Below, piece after piece: positions 33,339 to 41,333 of a stretch of DNA of 64,000 nucleotides. Source of the stretch: Streptomyces smyrnaeus (lineage in GTDB: Bacteria > Actinomycetota > Actinomycetes > Streptomycetales > Streptomycetaceae); NCBI RefSeq assembly GCF_017676345.1, contig NZ_JAFFZM010000010.1, positions 206,322 through 270,321 of the forward strand, read 5' to 3'. Under the pieces are notes generated by a model that saw only the letters and a list, made by a program, of their open reading frames with translations, did not search any database and was not told where the DNA came from. The position numbers were made by a program, and so were the translations under genes. The stretch's first letter is position 1; each line of letters opens with the position of its first letter.

Positions 33339-35351
33339 GTGGCCACGACCGTACGACGCAGCACCCGGACCCTGCCCGCCGCGCCGCTCGGCCCCGAGAA
33401 TCCGCTGCCCGCACTGCTGCCGCTGGACGAGGCCCACACCCTCACCGAGGCCGACCGCGCCGCGCTGCCGCCCGAGATGGCGCGGCAGGTCGGCTACGGG
33501 CCGCTGCGTTCGGTGCTGCCCACCCGCGTTCTCGACGGCTACGGGCGGCAGCGCACCCCCACCCGGCTCGATACGCTCGTTCTGGAGAACGACCGGCTTC
33601 GCGCCACCGTCCACCCCGGTCTCGGCGGCCGGCTCGCCTCCCTCTTCCACAAGCCGACCGCGCGGGAACTGCTGTATGTGAACCCCGTGCTGCAGCCCGC
33701 CGACTTCGCCCTCAACGGGGCCTGGTTCTCCGGCGGTGTCGAGTGGAACATCGGCGCGACCGGCCATACGACGCTCTCCTGTGCCCCGCTGCACGCGGCC
33801 CGGGTGCCCGCGCCGGGCGGGGACGGTGCGATGGTGCGGCTGTGGGAGTGGGAGCGGCTGCGCGACACCCCGTTCCAGGTGGACCTGTGGCTGCCGGAGG
33901 ACTCGGACTTCCTGTACGTCGGGGTCCGCGTCCGCAATCCGCACCACCGCACGGTGCCGGTCTACTGGTGGTCCAACATCGCCGTGCCCGAGGAGCCGGG
34001 GGCGCGGGTGCTCGCCCCTGCCGAGGAGACCTGGTATTTCGCGTACGAGCGCAGGCTGCGGCGGATACCGGTGCCCGAGTGGGAGGGCACCGATCTGACC
34101 TACCCGCTGCACAGCCGGTTTCCCGCCGACTACTTCTACGAGGTGCCCGAGAGCTCCCGGAAGTGGATCGCCTCGCTCGACGAGAAGGGCCGAGGGCTCG
34201 TCCAGACCTCGACGGATCTGCTGCGCGGCCGCAAGCTGTTCGTCTGGGGCGCCGGACCCGGCGGCAGGCGCTGGCAGCAGTGGCTGACCGAACCGGGCAC
34301 GCCCGGCTATGTGGAGATCCAGGCGGGGCTCGCCCGCACCCAGCTCGAACATCTGCCGCTGGAGGCGGGCGGCGAGTTCTCCTGGCTGGAGGCGTACGGG
34401 CCGCTGAGTGCCGACGCCGAGACGGTGCACGGCGCCGACTGGTCGGCCGCCCGGGTCCACACCGAGCGGCGGCTGGAGGAGGCGCTGCCGCGCGGCGCGG
34501 TGGAGGCGGCCTACGCGGCATGGCGGCCGCAGGCGGACGTCGAACCGGAGGGCGGGCCGAGGGACGGGTGGCTGGCGTGCGGTTCGGGGTGGGGAGCGCT
34601 GGAGGTGGAGCGCGCCGGCTTCACTCTTCCGGGTACACCGTTCCCGCCCGGGACGCTCGGTGCCCAGCAGCGGCCGTGGCGCGAACTGCTGCACACCGGC
34701 ACCCTGCCGTGCGGCCCGGATCACGCGCCTCCGGGGCCCACACTGGTCGCGGCCGAATGGCGTGAGCTGCTGGAGTCCGCGGACGCGGAGCCGGCCGTGG
34801 ACGCGGCGGGCAAGGCGGCCCGGCGCGAGTTGGACCATCACCTGGGTGTGGCGCAGTGGCACGCGGGTGACCGCTCGCAGGCGGTCCGCAGCTGGGAGCG
34901 GTCCCTCGAACAGGGCGCGTACTGGCCCGCGTTGCGCTCTCTGGCCGTCGCCGACCAGCAGGACGGTAACGGGGCCCGCGCCGCGGAGCGCTACATGGCG
35001 GCCGTGCGGGACGCCGGTGAACGGCTCGACGCCGACGACCCCCTCGGTGCCGCGGCGCTCGCCGCGCTCGCGCGGGAGGCGGTCGAGGTGCTGCTGGCCG
35101 AGGACCGTGCAGGGGATGCCGAGAGCGTGCTGGACGGGCTCTGCGACGATCAGCGTGCCCGGGGCCGCTGCCAACTGCTGCGCGCCCGTGTGCTGCTGGC
35201 GAAGGGCGACGTCAAGGGCGCTCGCGCGCTCTTCGACGCCGGTTTCGAGGTGGAGGATCTGCGGGAGGGCGAGGAGGTGCTGAGCGACACCTGGGCGGCA
35301 CTGACAGCCGATCCCCTCCCTGCCCGCTACGACTTCCGGATGCGGCCCTGA
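33339..35351 (+). CDS. DUF5107 domain protein with C-terminal TPR-like repeats
   Basis: This 670-residue cytoplasmic protein has an N-terminal beta-sandwich (about 60-390) resembling DUF5107. It contains His-Pro-Gly-Leu-Gly-Gly-Arg-Leu and Gly-Ala-Trp-Phe-Ser-Gly-Gly-Val-Glu-Trp-Asn, features shared with galactose-mutarotase-like and beta-galactosidase small-domain folds. The C-terminal part (about 490-660) is helical with TPR-like periodicity (Ala-x-x-x-Trp-x-x-Ser-Leu). The family often accompanies carbohydrate utilisation, but no sugar genes adjoin this copy. I chose GTG at 33339, with GAGG 7 nt upstream, over a longer frame reaching into the response regulator gene. The activity is unknown. 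Confidence 0.8.
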   Translation: MATTVRRSTRTLPAAPLGPENPLPALLPLDEAHTLTEADRAALPPEMARQVGYGPLRSVLPTRVLDGYGRQRTPTRLDTLVLENDRLRATVHPGLGGRLASLFHKPTARELLYVNPVLQPADFALNGAWFSGGVEWNIGATGHTTLSCAPLHAARVPAPGGDGAMVRLWEWERLRDTPFQVDLWLPEDSDFLYVGVRVRNPHHRTVPVYWWSNIAVPEEPGARVLAPAEETWYFAYERRLRRIPVPEWEGTDLTYPLHSRFPADYFYEVPESSRKWIASLDEKGRGLVQTSTDLLRGRKLFVWGAGPGGRRWQQWLTEPGTPGYVEIQAGLARTQLEHLPLEAGGEFSWLEAYGPLSADAETVHGADWSAARVHTERRLEEALPRGAVEAAYAAWRPQADVEPEGGPRDGWLACGSGWGALEVERAGFTLPGTPFPPGTLGAQQRPWRELLHTGTLPCGPDHAPPGPTLVAAEWRELLESADAEPAVDAAGKAARRELDHHLGVAQWHAGDRSQAVRSWERSLEQGAYWPALRSLAVADQQDGNGARAAERYMAAVRDAGERLDADDPLGAAALAALAREAVEVLLAEDRAGDAESVLDGLCDDQRARGRCQLLRARVLLAKGDVKGARALFDAGFEVEDLREGEEVLSDTWAALTADPLPARYDFRMRP

Positions 35352-35367
35352 CGGATCGCGTGGGGGG

Positions 35368-35733
35368 CTACTGCTCGGTTGCTGCCCCCTGCTTCCGGTC
35401 CACGTACTCGAAGACGCTGCCGTCGGGGTGGCGGGCGACCAGGTTGCGGCCGATGGGGGTGGGCTTGGGGCCCGCGATGACCTGCGCTCCCACGGTGTGC
35501 AGATCGGCCAGCGCGTCGTCCACGTCCTGCACCGCGAGGGTCGCCTTGACCTTGCTGAGCACGTTGAGGTGCTCCTCGGGGCCGCTCATCAGGAAGAAGG
35601 GGCCGACGGCGGCGACCTCCACGGGGCCGTTCTGGAAGCGCATCGCCTCCGCGCTTGCCAGTCTTTCGTACACCGGTACGGCGGCGTCCAGATCGTCGAC
35701 GCAGATGCGCAGCGAGGTCCCCAGAATATCCAT
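35368..35733 (-). CDS. VOC-superfamily (glyoxalase/bleomycin-resistance-fold) protein
   Basis: This 121-residue single VOC module pair has the Asp-Asp-Leu-Asp-Ala-Ala-Val start of the first beta-alpha-beta unit, Leu-Ala-Val-Gln-Asp-Val-Asp-Asp-Ala in the second, and a C-terminal His-Pro-Asp-Gly-Ser-Val-Phe-Glu-Tyr-Val strand that supplies a metal-ligand Glu. Function (lyase, dioxygenase or binding protein) is not predictable. It converges on the DUF5107 gene with a 16-bp gap. Confidence 0.85.
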   Translation of the reverse strand: MDILGTSLRICVDDLDAAVPVYERLASAEAMRFQNGPVEVAAVGPFFLMSGPEEHLNVLSKVKATLAVQDVDDALADLHTVGAQVIAGPKPTPIGRNLVARHPDGSVFEYVDRKQGAATEQ

Positions 35734-35824
35734 GGCCCCACCCTAGAGCGGGGCCGCCTGCCGTGCCGAACCACGGGGGTCACGTGTGCAGTTGCGCACT
35801 GGTGCGGCGCGGCGCCGGCGGCTC

Positions 35825-36634
35825 TCACGCCCGGCAGAGGATCTCGCCGTGGACGACGGTGAACCAACCGTCGGCCTCCCTGCCCCAGGCCCGCCACGCT
35901 TCGGCGATCTCATCCAGCCCGTCCTCGGTGGTCAGGCCGCCGTCGACGGCGACGGCGGCATAGCTGGAGGCCACGGTGCGGTCCGCCCACAGTTCGCTCC
36001 ACCACGCACGCTCCTCCGGGGTGCTGAAACTCCAGGTGCTCGTGGTGACGGTGACATCGTCGAAACCGGCCTCGCGCGCCCACGCGTGCAGCCGTCGTCC
36101 GGCATCCGGAACGCCCCCGTTGGCCTGTGCGACCCGGCGGTAGAGATCCAGCCAGACGTCCATGCCGGGCGTTTGCGGATACCAGAACATGCCCCCGTAG
36201 TCCGCGTCCCGGACGGCCACCACTCCGCCGGGTACGCATACCCGCCGCATCTGGCGCAGCGCACCCACCGGATCGCCCACGTGCTGGAGGGTCTGGTGGG
36301 CGTGGACGACGTCGAAGGAGTCGTCGGGGAAGTCGAGCGCGTGCACGTCGCCGGTGGTGAACCCGACGTTGGCCACGCCGCGTTCCGCCGCGGTCGCCCG
36401 CGCCTGTTCCAGCACCCCGGCCGCCGCGTCCAGCCCGGTGACCGAGCCCTGCGGGACCAGCGCCGCGAGGTCGGCGGTGATGGTGCCGGGGCCGCAGCCG
36501 ATGTCGAGGACGCGGTGGTCCGGGCGCAGCTGGTCGAGCAGGTACGCGGCGGAGTTGGCGGCGGTGCGCCAGCGGTGCGAGCGCAGGACGGACTCGTGGT
36601 GGCCGTGGGTGTACACGGCGGTCTCGTGTGCCAT
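35825..36634 (-). CDS. Class I SAM-dependent methyltransferase
   Basis: This 269-residue UbiE/Methyltransf_11-type enzyme has motif I Leu-Asp-Ile-Gly-Cys-Gly-Pro-Gly (about 43-50), acidic Asp at the end of strand 2 (Gly-Leu-Asp-Ala-Ala), Thr-Gly-Asp-Val-His-Ala-Leu and His-Gln-Thr-Leu-Gln-His. The C-terminal half is Trp-rich. The acceptor substrate is unknown. It lies downstream of the CBS gene on the same strand, with two inverted repeats in the 90-bp gap, so it probably has its own promoter. Confidence 0.9.
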   Translation of the reverse strand: MAHETAVYTHGHHESVLRSHRWRTAANSAAYLLDQLRPDHRVLDIGCGPGTITADLAALVPQGSVTGLDAAAGVLEQARATAAERGVANVGFTTGDVHALDFPDDSFDVVHAHQTLQHVGDPVGALRQMRRVCVPGGVVAVRDADYGGMFWYPQTPGMDVWLDLYRRVAQANGGVPDAGRRLHAWAREAGFDDVTVTTSTWSFSTPEERAWWSELWADRTVASSYAAVAVDGGLTTEDGLDEIAEAWRAWGREADGWFTVVHGEILCRA

Positions 36635-36655
36635 GCACGCACTGTAACCCGGCGT

Positions 36656-36687
36656 CTTGCTATGCGAGCAAGAACATTCCGGAATGT
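36656..36687. promoter_or_regulatory. Two inverted repeats upstream of the methyltransferase
   Basis: CTTGCT (36656-36661) pairs with AGCAAG (36667-36672), and directly next to it ACATTCCGGAATGT (36674-36687) is a perfect 14-bp palindrome. They lie 22-53 bp upstream of the start codon, where a promoter and operator are expected. They are also in the 3' region of the CBS gene, so the first could be a terminator. Confidence 0.4.
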
Positions 36688-36724
36688 GGACACCCTCGCG
36701 CTCGGGTCGAGGAGCGGGTGCCGG

Positions 36725-37201
36725 TCACCGCCGGCCGGCCGCGCCCTCCTCGGACCAGGTGTCCGGCGCGCGGCGGCTGATGTGGGCCAGCGTCGAGCCC
36801 GGATCACTCGCCCGCACCAGATCGCCGAGGCTCACCATCCCGGCGAGCCTGCCGTCCTCCAGCACCGGCAGCCGCCGCACCGCATGGGTGCGCATCAGCT
36901 CCGCCGCCGCCCCGATCCGGGTGCCGGGGGTGACGGTCACCGGGTCGGGCGTACAGGCCGACAGGCAGTTCACACTCAGCGGATCCACGCCGTCGGCCAC
37001 CGCGCGCAGCGTGATGTCCCGGTCGGTGAGCAGCCCGAGCAGTTTGCCGTCCTTGACGACCAGCACGTCGCCGATCTCCTGTGCCCGCATCAGTTGCGCG
37101 GCCTCCACCAGGGTCGCGTCGGGACGCACGGTCGTCGCCGCCGGCGTCATGACCTCGCTCACCAACCGCTCCGTCTGTGGGCCCTCTTCCTCCGACGCCA
37201 T
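36725..37201 (-). CDS. CBS-domain pair protein
   Basis: This 158-residue protein consists of a Bateman module: two CBS domains at about 15-70 and 82-140, each with a Leu-x-x-Leu/Met-Val-Ser-x-x-Asp end (Leu-Leu-Thr-Asp-Arg-Asp and Val-Ser-Leu-Gly-Asp-Leu). Such modules bind AMP, ATP or related nucleotides and often report energy status. No effector domain is attached. It is divergent from the sigma factor gene across a 299-bp intergenic region, an arrangement compatible with a shared stress-regulated promoter region. Confidence 0.88.
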   Translation of the reverse strand: MASEEEGPQTERLVSEVMTPAATTVRPDATLVEAAQLMRAQEIGDVLVVKDGKLLGLLTDRDITLRAVADGVDPLSVNCLSACTPDPVTVTPGTRIGAAAELMRTHAVRRLPVLEDGRLAGMVSLGDLVRASDPGSTLAHISRRAPDTWSEEGAAGRR

Positions 37202-37348
37202 GGCCTCGCCTCTTCGTCTCTCGCCCTGCGGGAGGGACGACGTACCCCGAGCGGATCGGCCGACACCCGTGCGGACAAGGGCAGTTGGCGATCCGGGCGG
37301 CGGTGCGGATGTCGGGTGGAGGTTCCGTGGACGGATCGCCGAGGCCGG

Positions 37349-37373
37349 GTTTGCCGTTCGACGCGTCGGGCAC
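37349..37373 (+). promoter_or_regulatory. SigB/SigF-like promoter candidate upstream of the sigma factor gene
   Basis: GTTT (37349-37352) and GGGCAC (37368-37373) are separated by 15 bp. The S. coelicolor SigB-type consensus, from memory, is GNNT-N14-16-GGGTAC/T, so there is one mismatch in the -10. It is 128 bp before the sigma factor ATG and would fit autoregulation. Confidence 0.35.
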
Positions 37374-37500
37374 CCGCACACTCGTGCTTCGGAAAGAAGG
37401 CACCTTCCGCGGGAGCGACCTGTGCGCCTCGGTCCCCCCGCACGTGCCTTCGCTGCCGCGGTGACCGTCAGACGACGCGACCGCTACGGGAGCACAGCTG

Positions 37501-38466
37501 ATGAACGTTCGTACGACACGCTCCAAGCACCCCCACGACGACGCCCCCGACACCACCGCCGAGTTCCGACGCATCGCCGAACTGCCCGAAGGACCCGAGA
37601 AGGAAGAGCTCCGCCAGCGCGTGGTGCGGGCCTGGATGCCGATGGCAGGCCGGCTGGCCAGGAACTTCCGCAACCGCGGTGAGGCACTGGAAGACCTCGA
37701 ACAGGTGGCGGCGCTGGGATTGGTGAAGGCCGTCGCGCGCTACGACATCTCCCGCGGCTGCGCCTTCGAGAGCTTCGCGATCCCCACCATCGTCGGCGAG
37801 GTGAAGCGGCACTTCCGCGACCACATGTGGGGGCTGCACGTACCCCGGCGGGTCCAGGAACTCCGCAACCGGGTGCGCAACAGCCAGCGCGAACTCAGCT
37901 ACTCCCTGGACGGGCGCAGCCCGTCCGTGCAGCGCATCGCCGAGCACTGCGGCCTCAGTGAGGAGGACGTACTGCTGGGCATGGAGGCGCTGGAGAGCTA
38001 CAGCACGCTCTCCCTGGACGCCGAGATGCCCGGCGCCGACGACGGCTACTCCCTCGCCGACACGCTCGGCAACCGCGAGCCGGGCTTCGACCAGGTCGTC
38101 TACCGCGAGGCCGTCAAACCACGGCTCGCGCGGCTCCCGGAGCGGGAACGCCGCATCCTGTACATGCGGTTCTTCTGCGACATGACCCAAAGCCGCATCG
38201 CCGAACAGCTCGGCATCTCCCAGATGCACGTCTCCCGGCTCATCAGCCGCACCTGCCGCCGTATCCACCAAGAGGTCGAGAGCGACCGGCGACTCGAACG
38301 CGAGGGGTCCCACCGCCAGTGGGAGACGGTGGGCCGCGAGTCGGCGCGGCACGAGACGGCCCACCGGGAGAAGACCCGGCAGGGCGCCGTGCGGCACGGG
38401 CCGCACCGCCGCGAGGCCACCCGGGCCCCGCGCGGGCACCGCACCCACGCCCCCGCCGCTGCCTGA
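37501..38466 (+). CDS. SigB/SigF/SigG-type RNA polymerase sigma factor
   Basis: This 321-residue group 3 sigma factor covers regions 2 to 4. Region 2 has Asp-Leu-Glu-Gln-Val-Ala-Ala-Leu-Gly-Leu and Phe-Glu-Ser-Phe-Ala-Ile-Pro-Thr-Ile-Val-Gly-Glu (about 65-105). Region 4 has the HTH Ser-Arg-Ile-Ala-Glu-Gln-Leu-Gly-Ile-Ser-Gln-Met-His-Val-Ser (about 225-250). These match the stress/sporulation SigB/SigF group. Unlike most family members it continues for about 60 residues in a His/Arg-rich basic tail. No anti-sigma (RsbW/SpoIIAB) or anti-anti-sigma gene adjoins it. The ATG follows GGGAG. Confidence 0.92.
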   Translation: MNVRTTRSKHPHDDAPDTTAEFRRIAELPEGPEKEELRQRVVRAWMPMAGRLARNFRNRGEALEDLEQVAALGLVKAVARYDISRGCAFESFAIPTIVGEVKRHFRDHMWGLHVPRRVQELRNRVRNSQRELSYSLDGRSPSVQRIAEHCGLSEEDVLLGMEALESYSTLSLDAEMPGADDGYSLADTLGNREPGFDQVVYREAVKPRLARLPERERRILYMRFFCDMTQSRIAEQLGISQMHVSRLISRTCRRIHQEVESDRRLEREGSHRQWETVGRESARHETAHREKTRQGAVRHGPHRREATRAPRGHRTHAPAAA

Positions 38467-38589
38467 GCCGCGGCGCACACGCGGGCGGCACGCGCGCAGG
38501 AGCGCACGTGTCGCCGCTGCCGGTGTCACCGCCGTCTGCCAAGGTGTACGCAAGAAAGGTTGTCAGATAAGCGGTGGAGGCTGAGACGG

Positions 38590-39954
38590 ATGCGGCCGGA
38601 CCAGGGCGACTCGGACAGCGCGGGTCCCTGCGCGGTGCCGCAGGCGACCGCCGTGCGCCAGGGCGCGTGCGGCTACTGGGACCGGCGCGGTCTGCCGACC
38701 GAGCCCGCGCAGGTCGCCGTCGCGCCCGGTGGCGCCCTGCTGCTGCTCGCCGTCCTGGCCGCGGCGGCCGGAGTCGGGGCGGGGACCGGCTCCGGCACGG
38801 GCACCGGAGTCGGCACGGGCACCGGGGGAGGTGCGGGCGAGCGGGGGACCGGCAGTGTGCTGCTCCCGCATCCGTGCCCGCCCTGGTACGCGGAGCAGGC
38901 GCGGCTGCTCGGCCGGGCGGTGCACACCGTGCCGGTGCCCGTGGAGTGCGGCGGGATCCCGGACCCGTTCGCGCTGCTGGAGGCAGTACGCAGGACCCGC
39001 GCGGCGGGTGAGGTCCCGCAGGCACTGGTGCTCTCCGTCGCCGACGACGTCACCGGGACGGCCCCGCCGCCCGAACTGCTGCACGAGGTGTGCGAGGCGG
39101 CCGTCGCCGAGGGGCTGCTGATCGTCAGTGACGAGACCTGGCGGGACACCTCGCACGATCCGCACGACACCGTGGTGGTCAGCCCTGCCGAAATGCTCAC
39201 CGAGGCGGGTCGGGCCGACCATGTGGTGGTGCTCGCCGGCCTCGAAGCCGCCTTCGAGTCCACGTTCGGAACCGGAGCAGGAGCCGGAACCGGAGCAGGC
39301 GCCGGGGCCGTAGCAGGAGCCGGCACCGGAGGCGGTGCCGTGAACCGACGGCCCGGCCCGCCCCCCGCCATCGCCCGGGTCCCCGCCACGGGCCGCGGGC
39401 GGCTCCTCGGCGAACGGGTGCACGAGGTGCTGGCCGCGCTCCGCGCCGACCTGCCCGGCCCGGCCGCGGAGGCCGCCGCCGAGGCGCTGCGCGAGCCCGC
39501 CGAGCTGCTGTCCCGGCGTGCCGAGGCGGCCCGGCTGCACGGCGGACTGGCCCGCGCGCTGCACCAGGCGGTCACCGGGGCGGGCGCGCTCTGCCGTCCC
39601 CCGCACCTGGGACGACATCTGTACGCCGACCTCGATCCGTTCCGGCCCCGGCTGGCCCGGCGCGGGATCACCGACGCCGCCGGGCTGGAGGCGGAGCTGG
39701 TGCGGCGGCTGGGCCCGTACGCGCTGGGCGGGCACCGCTTCGGCGACGACCCGCACGAACTGCGGGTGCGGCTGACCACCGCACTGCCGGCCGCCGCCCT
39801 CCCCGCCGCCGACCGGGCCGCACACCGGCCGGTGGGCACCGGAGGGTCCTGGGCGACTGCCCGACCGGAGCCGGGGGAATTGCCGGGTGTGGCAGAGACG
39901 TTGGCACAGGTGCAGTCGGTGCTGGTCGACCTCACGGATGGGAGTCCTCAGTAG
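38590..39954 (+). CDS. Lysine-free aminotransferase class I/II-like protein (probable pseudoenzyme)
   Basis: This 454-residue protein keeps the outline of a fold-type I aminotransferase: Gly-Tyr-Trp-Asp-Arg-Arg-Gly-Leu-Pro-Thr start, Pro-Gly-Gly cofactor loop, Asp-Glu-Thr-Trp at the pyridine-binding Asp position (about 177-180). However, no lysine occurs anywhere from the ATG to the stop, so the PLP Schiff base cannot form. Where the Ser-x-x-Lys motif belongs there is Leu-Glu-Ala-Ala-Phe. Two Gly/Thr/Ala runs interrupt it (about 63-88 and 227-251). I chose ATG at 38590 behind GGTGGAGG. It abuts the MBL-fold gene with no gap (TAG-ATG). Confidence 0.75.
   Translation: MRPDQGDSDSAGPCAVPQATAVRQGACGYWDRRGLPTEPAQVAVAPGGALLLLAVLAAAAGVGAGTGSGTGTGVGTGTGGGAGERGTGSVLLPHPCPPWYAEQARLLGRAVHTVPVPVECGGIPDPFALLEAVRRTRAAGEVPQALVLSVADDVTGTAPPPELLHEVCEAAVAEGLLIVSDETWRDTSHDPHDTVVVSPAEMLTEAGRADHVVVLAGLEAAFESTFGTGAGAGTGAGAGAVAGAGTGGGAVNRRPGPPPAIARVPATGRGRLLGERVHEVLAALRADLPGPAAEAAAEALREPAELLSRRAEAARLHGGLARALHQAVTGAGALCRPPHLGRHLYADLDPFRPRLARRGITDAAGLEAELVRRLGPYALGGHRFGDDPHELRVRLTTALPAAALPAADRAAHRPVGTGGSWATARPEPGELPGVAETLAQVQSVLVDLTDGSPQ
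38777..38842 (+). repeat. In-gene Gly/Thr codon repeat (first)
   Basis: GG-purine/AC-type codon repeats encode an alternating Gly-Thr/Gly-Ser/Gly-Ala run within the aminotransferase-like gene. The insertion lies between the Leu-rich cofactor-loop helix and the next strand, so it is a loop expansion. Confidence 0.75.
39266..39340 (+). repeat. In-gene Gly/Ala/Thr codon repeat (second)
   Basis: Repeats of GGAGCAGGAGCC and GGAACC type encode a 25-residue Gly-Ala/Gly-Thr run at the position where the catalytic-lysine loop of a true aminotransferase would lie. It may be polymorphic in length between strains. Confidence 0.75.
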
Positions 39955-41274
39955 ATGACCGAACGGACCGGGCAGCCCTCCGAGCGCTCCCCCCTGACCG
40001 ACGGGGCCACGGGCTCGGAAACCCCCGAGACGGCCGAGACCCCGTCGGCCGGAGCTCCCGCCCCCACCCCCGCGGCCGAAGCCCCGGCCGGAACGCCCGC
40101 GGCGGCCGGTCCCGCCCCGGCAGGGCCCGCGCCCGCCTCCGGCGGCACCCCGCACGGTGCGCCGTCGTCACCGGGCGAGGGACCGTCGGGGCAGAGCTGC
40201 GCCGGAGGCGGTGGCCGGAGCGGTCCCACCGACGTGCTCCTCCAGCCCCCGCCGCCGGCCCTCTCCCCGCCGCGCCCCGTCGGGGCCCGCCGCATCTGGC
40301 CCCGGTCGTTCACCGACCGGCTCACCTCCCCGCTGCCCGGTGTCCGCGCGATGGCCCGGCTCGCCCGCGAGGGGGCCATGCGGCCGATCGGCGCCGCGCT
40401 CGCCGAGGAGATCCCCAAGCTCCCCTTCGCGCCGGGCCCGATCCCCGACCCGGGGCCCGACACCGTCTCCGTCACCTGGGCGGGGCACGCCAGCTGGGTG
40501 GTGCGGATCGGCGGTCTGACCGTGCTGACCGACCCGGTCTGGTCCCGGAAGATCCTCGGCACCCCGGCGCGTATCACCCCCGTCGGCGTGGCCTGGCAGG
40601 ATCTGCCGAAGGTGGACGCCGTCGTCGTCTCGCACAACCACTACGACCATCTGGACGCCCCCACGCTGCGCAGACTTCCGCGCTCCACCCCGCTGTTCGT
40701 ACCGGCGGGGCTGGGCGCGTGGTGCCGCAAGCGCGGCTTCACCACCGTCACCGAGCTCGACTGGTGGGAGGGCGCCGAGCTGCCCGCCGGGGGGGGCGCC
40801 ACAGGATCGAAGTCCGGGGCTCGGGCGCGGGTGCGGTTCGACTTCGTGCCCGCCCACCACTGGTCCAAGCGCACCCTCACCGACACCTGCCGCTCCCTGT
40901 GGGGCGGCTGGGTGCTGACCGACCAGCACGGGCAGCGGGTGTACTTCGCGGGCGACACCGGATACGGGCACTGGTTCGGCGAGATCGGCCGCCGCTACCC
41001 GGACATCGACCTGGCCCTGATGCCCATCGGTGCCTACGACCCGCGCTGGATGCTGCGCCCCGTGCACACCGACCCCGAGGAGGCGGTGCTCGCCTGCCAG
41101 GACGTGGGCGCGCGCCGGATGGCACCCATGCACTGGTCCACCTTCCTGCTCTCGGGCGAGCCCCCGTTGGAACCGCTCATCCGCGTGCGGGCAGCCTGGC
41201 GCAAGGCCGAACGCCCCCGCGAGGACCTGTGGGACCTCCCGGTGGGGGCCTCCAGGGTGCTGGAGCCCGCCTGA
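39955..41274 (+). CDS. MBL-fold metallo-hydrolase (NAPE-PLD/UlaG-like)
   Basis: This 439-residue protein has a metallo-beta-lactamase fold at about 165-439. The metal motif is His227-Asn-His229-Tyr-Asp231-His232, followed by a His in Pro-Ala-His-His-Trp, Asp in Ala-Gly-Asp-Thr-Gly and a C-terminal His in Pro-Met-His-Trp. The Trp/Tyr-rich segments and Gly-Ala-Tyr-Asp-Pro-Arg-Trp resemble N-acyl-phosphatidylethanolamine phospholipase D-like bacterial proteins. The first 105 residues are Pro/Ala/Thr-rich and probably disordered. It starts directly after the stop of the lysine-free aminotransferase-like gene, so translation is coupled. The substrate is unknown. Confidence 0.87.
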   Translation: MTERTGQPSERSPLTDGATGSETPETAETPSAGAPAPTPAAEAPAGTPAAAGPAPAGPAPASGGTPHGAPSSPGEGPSGQSCAGGGGRSGPTDVLLQPPPPALSPPRPVGARRIWPRSFTDRLTSPLPGVRAMARLAREGAMRPIGAALAEEIPKLPFAPGPIPDPGPDTVSVTWAGHASWVVRIGGLTVLTDPVWSRKILGTPARITPVGVAWQDLPKVDAVVVSHNHYDHLDAPTLRRLPRSTPLFVPAGLGAWCRKRGFTTVTELDWWEGAELPAGGGATGSKSGARARVRFDFVPAHHWSKRTLTDTCRSLWGGWVLTDQHGQRVYFAGDTGYGHWFGEIGRRYPDIDLALMPIGAYDPRWMLRPVHTDPEEAVLACQDVGARRMAPMHWSTFLLSGEPPLEPLIRVRAAWRKAERPREDLWDLPVGASRVLEPA

Positions 41275-41333
41275 CGCCTCCCCTTCCGCTGCGTGACGCC
41301 CCGCGACGCCCCGGCGACGCGCACCCTCCCCTC

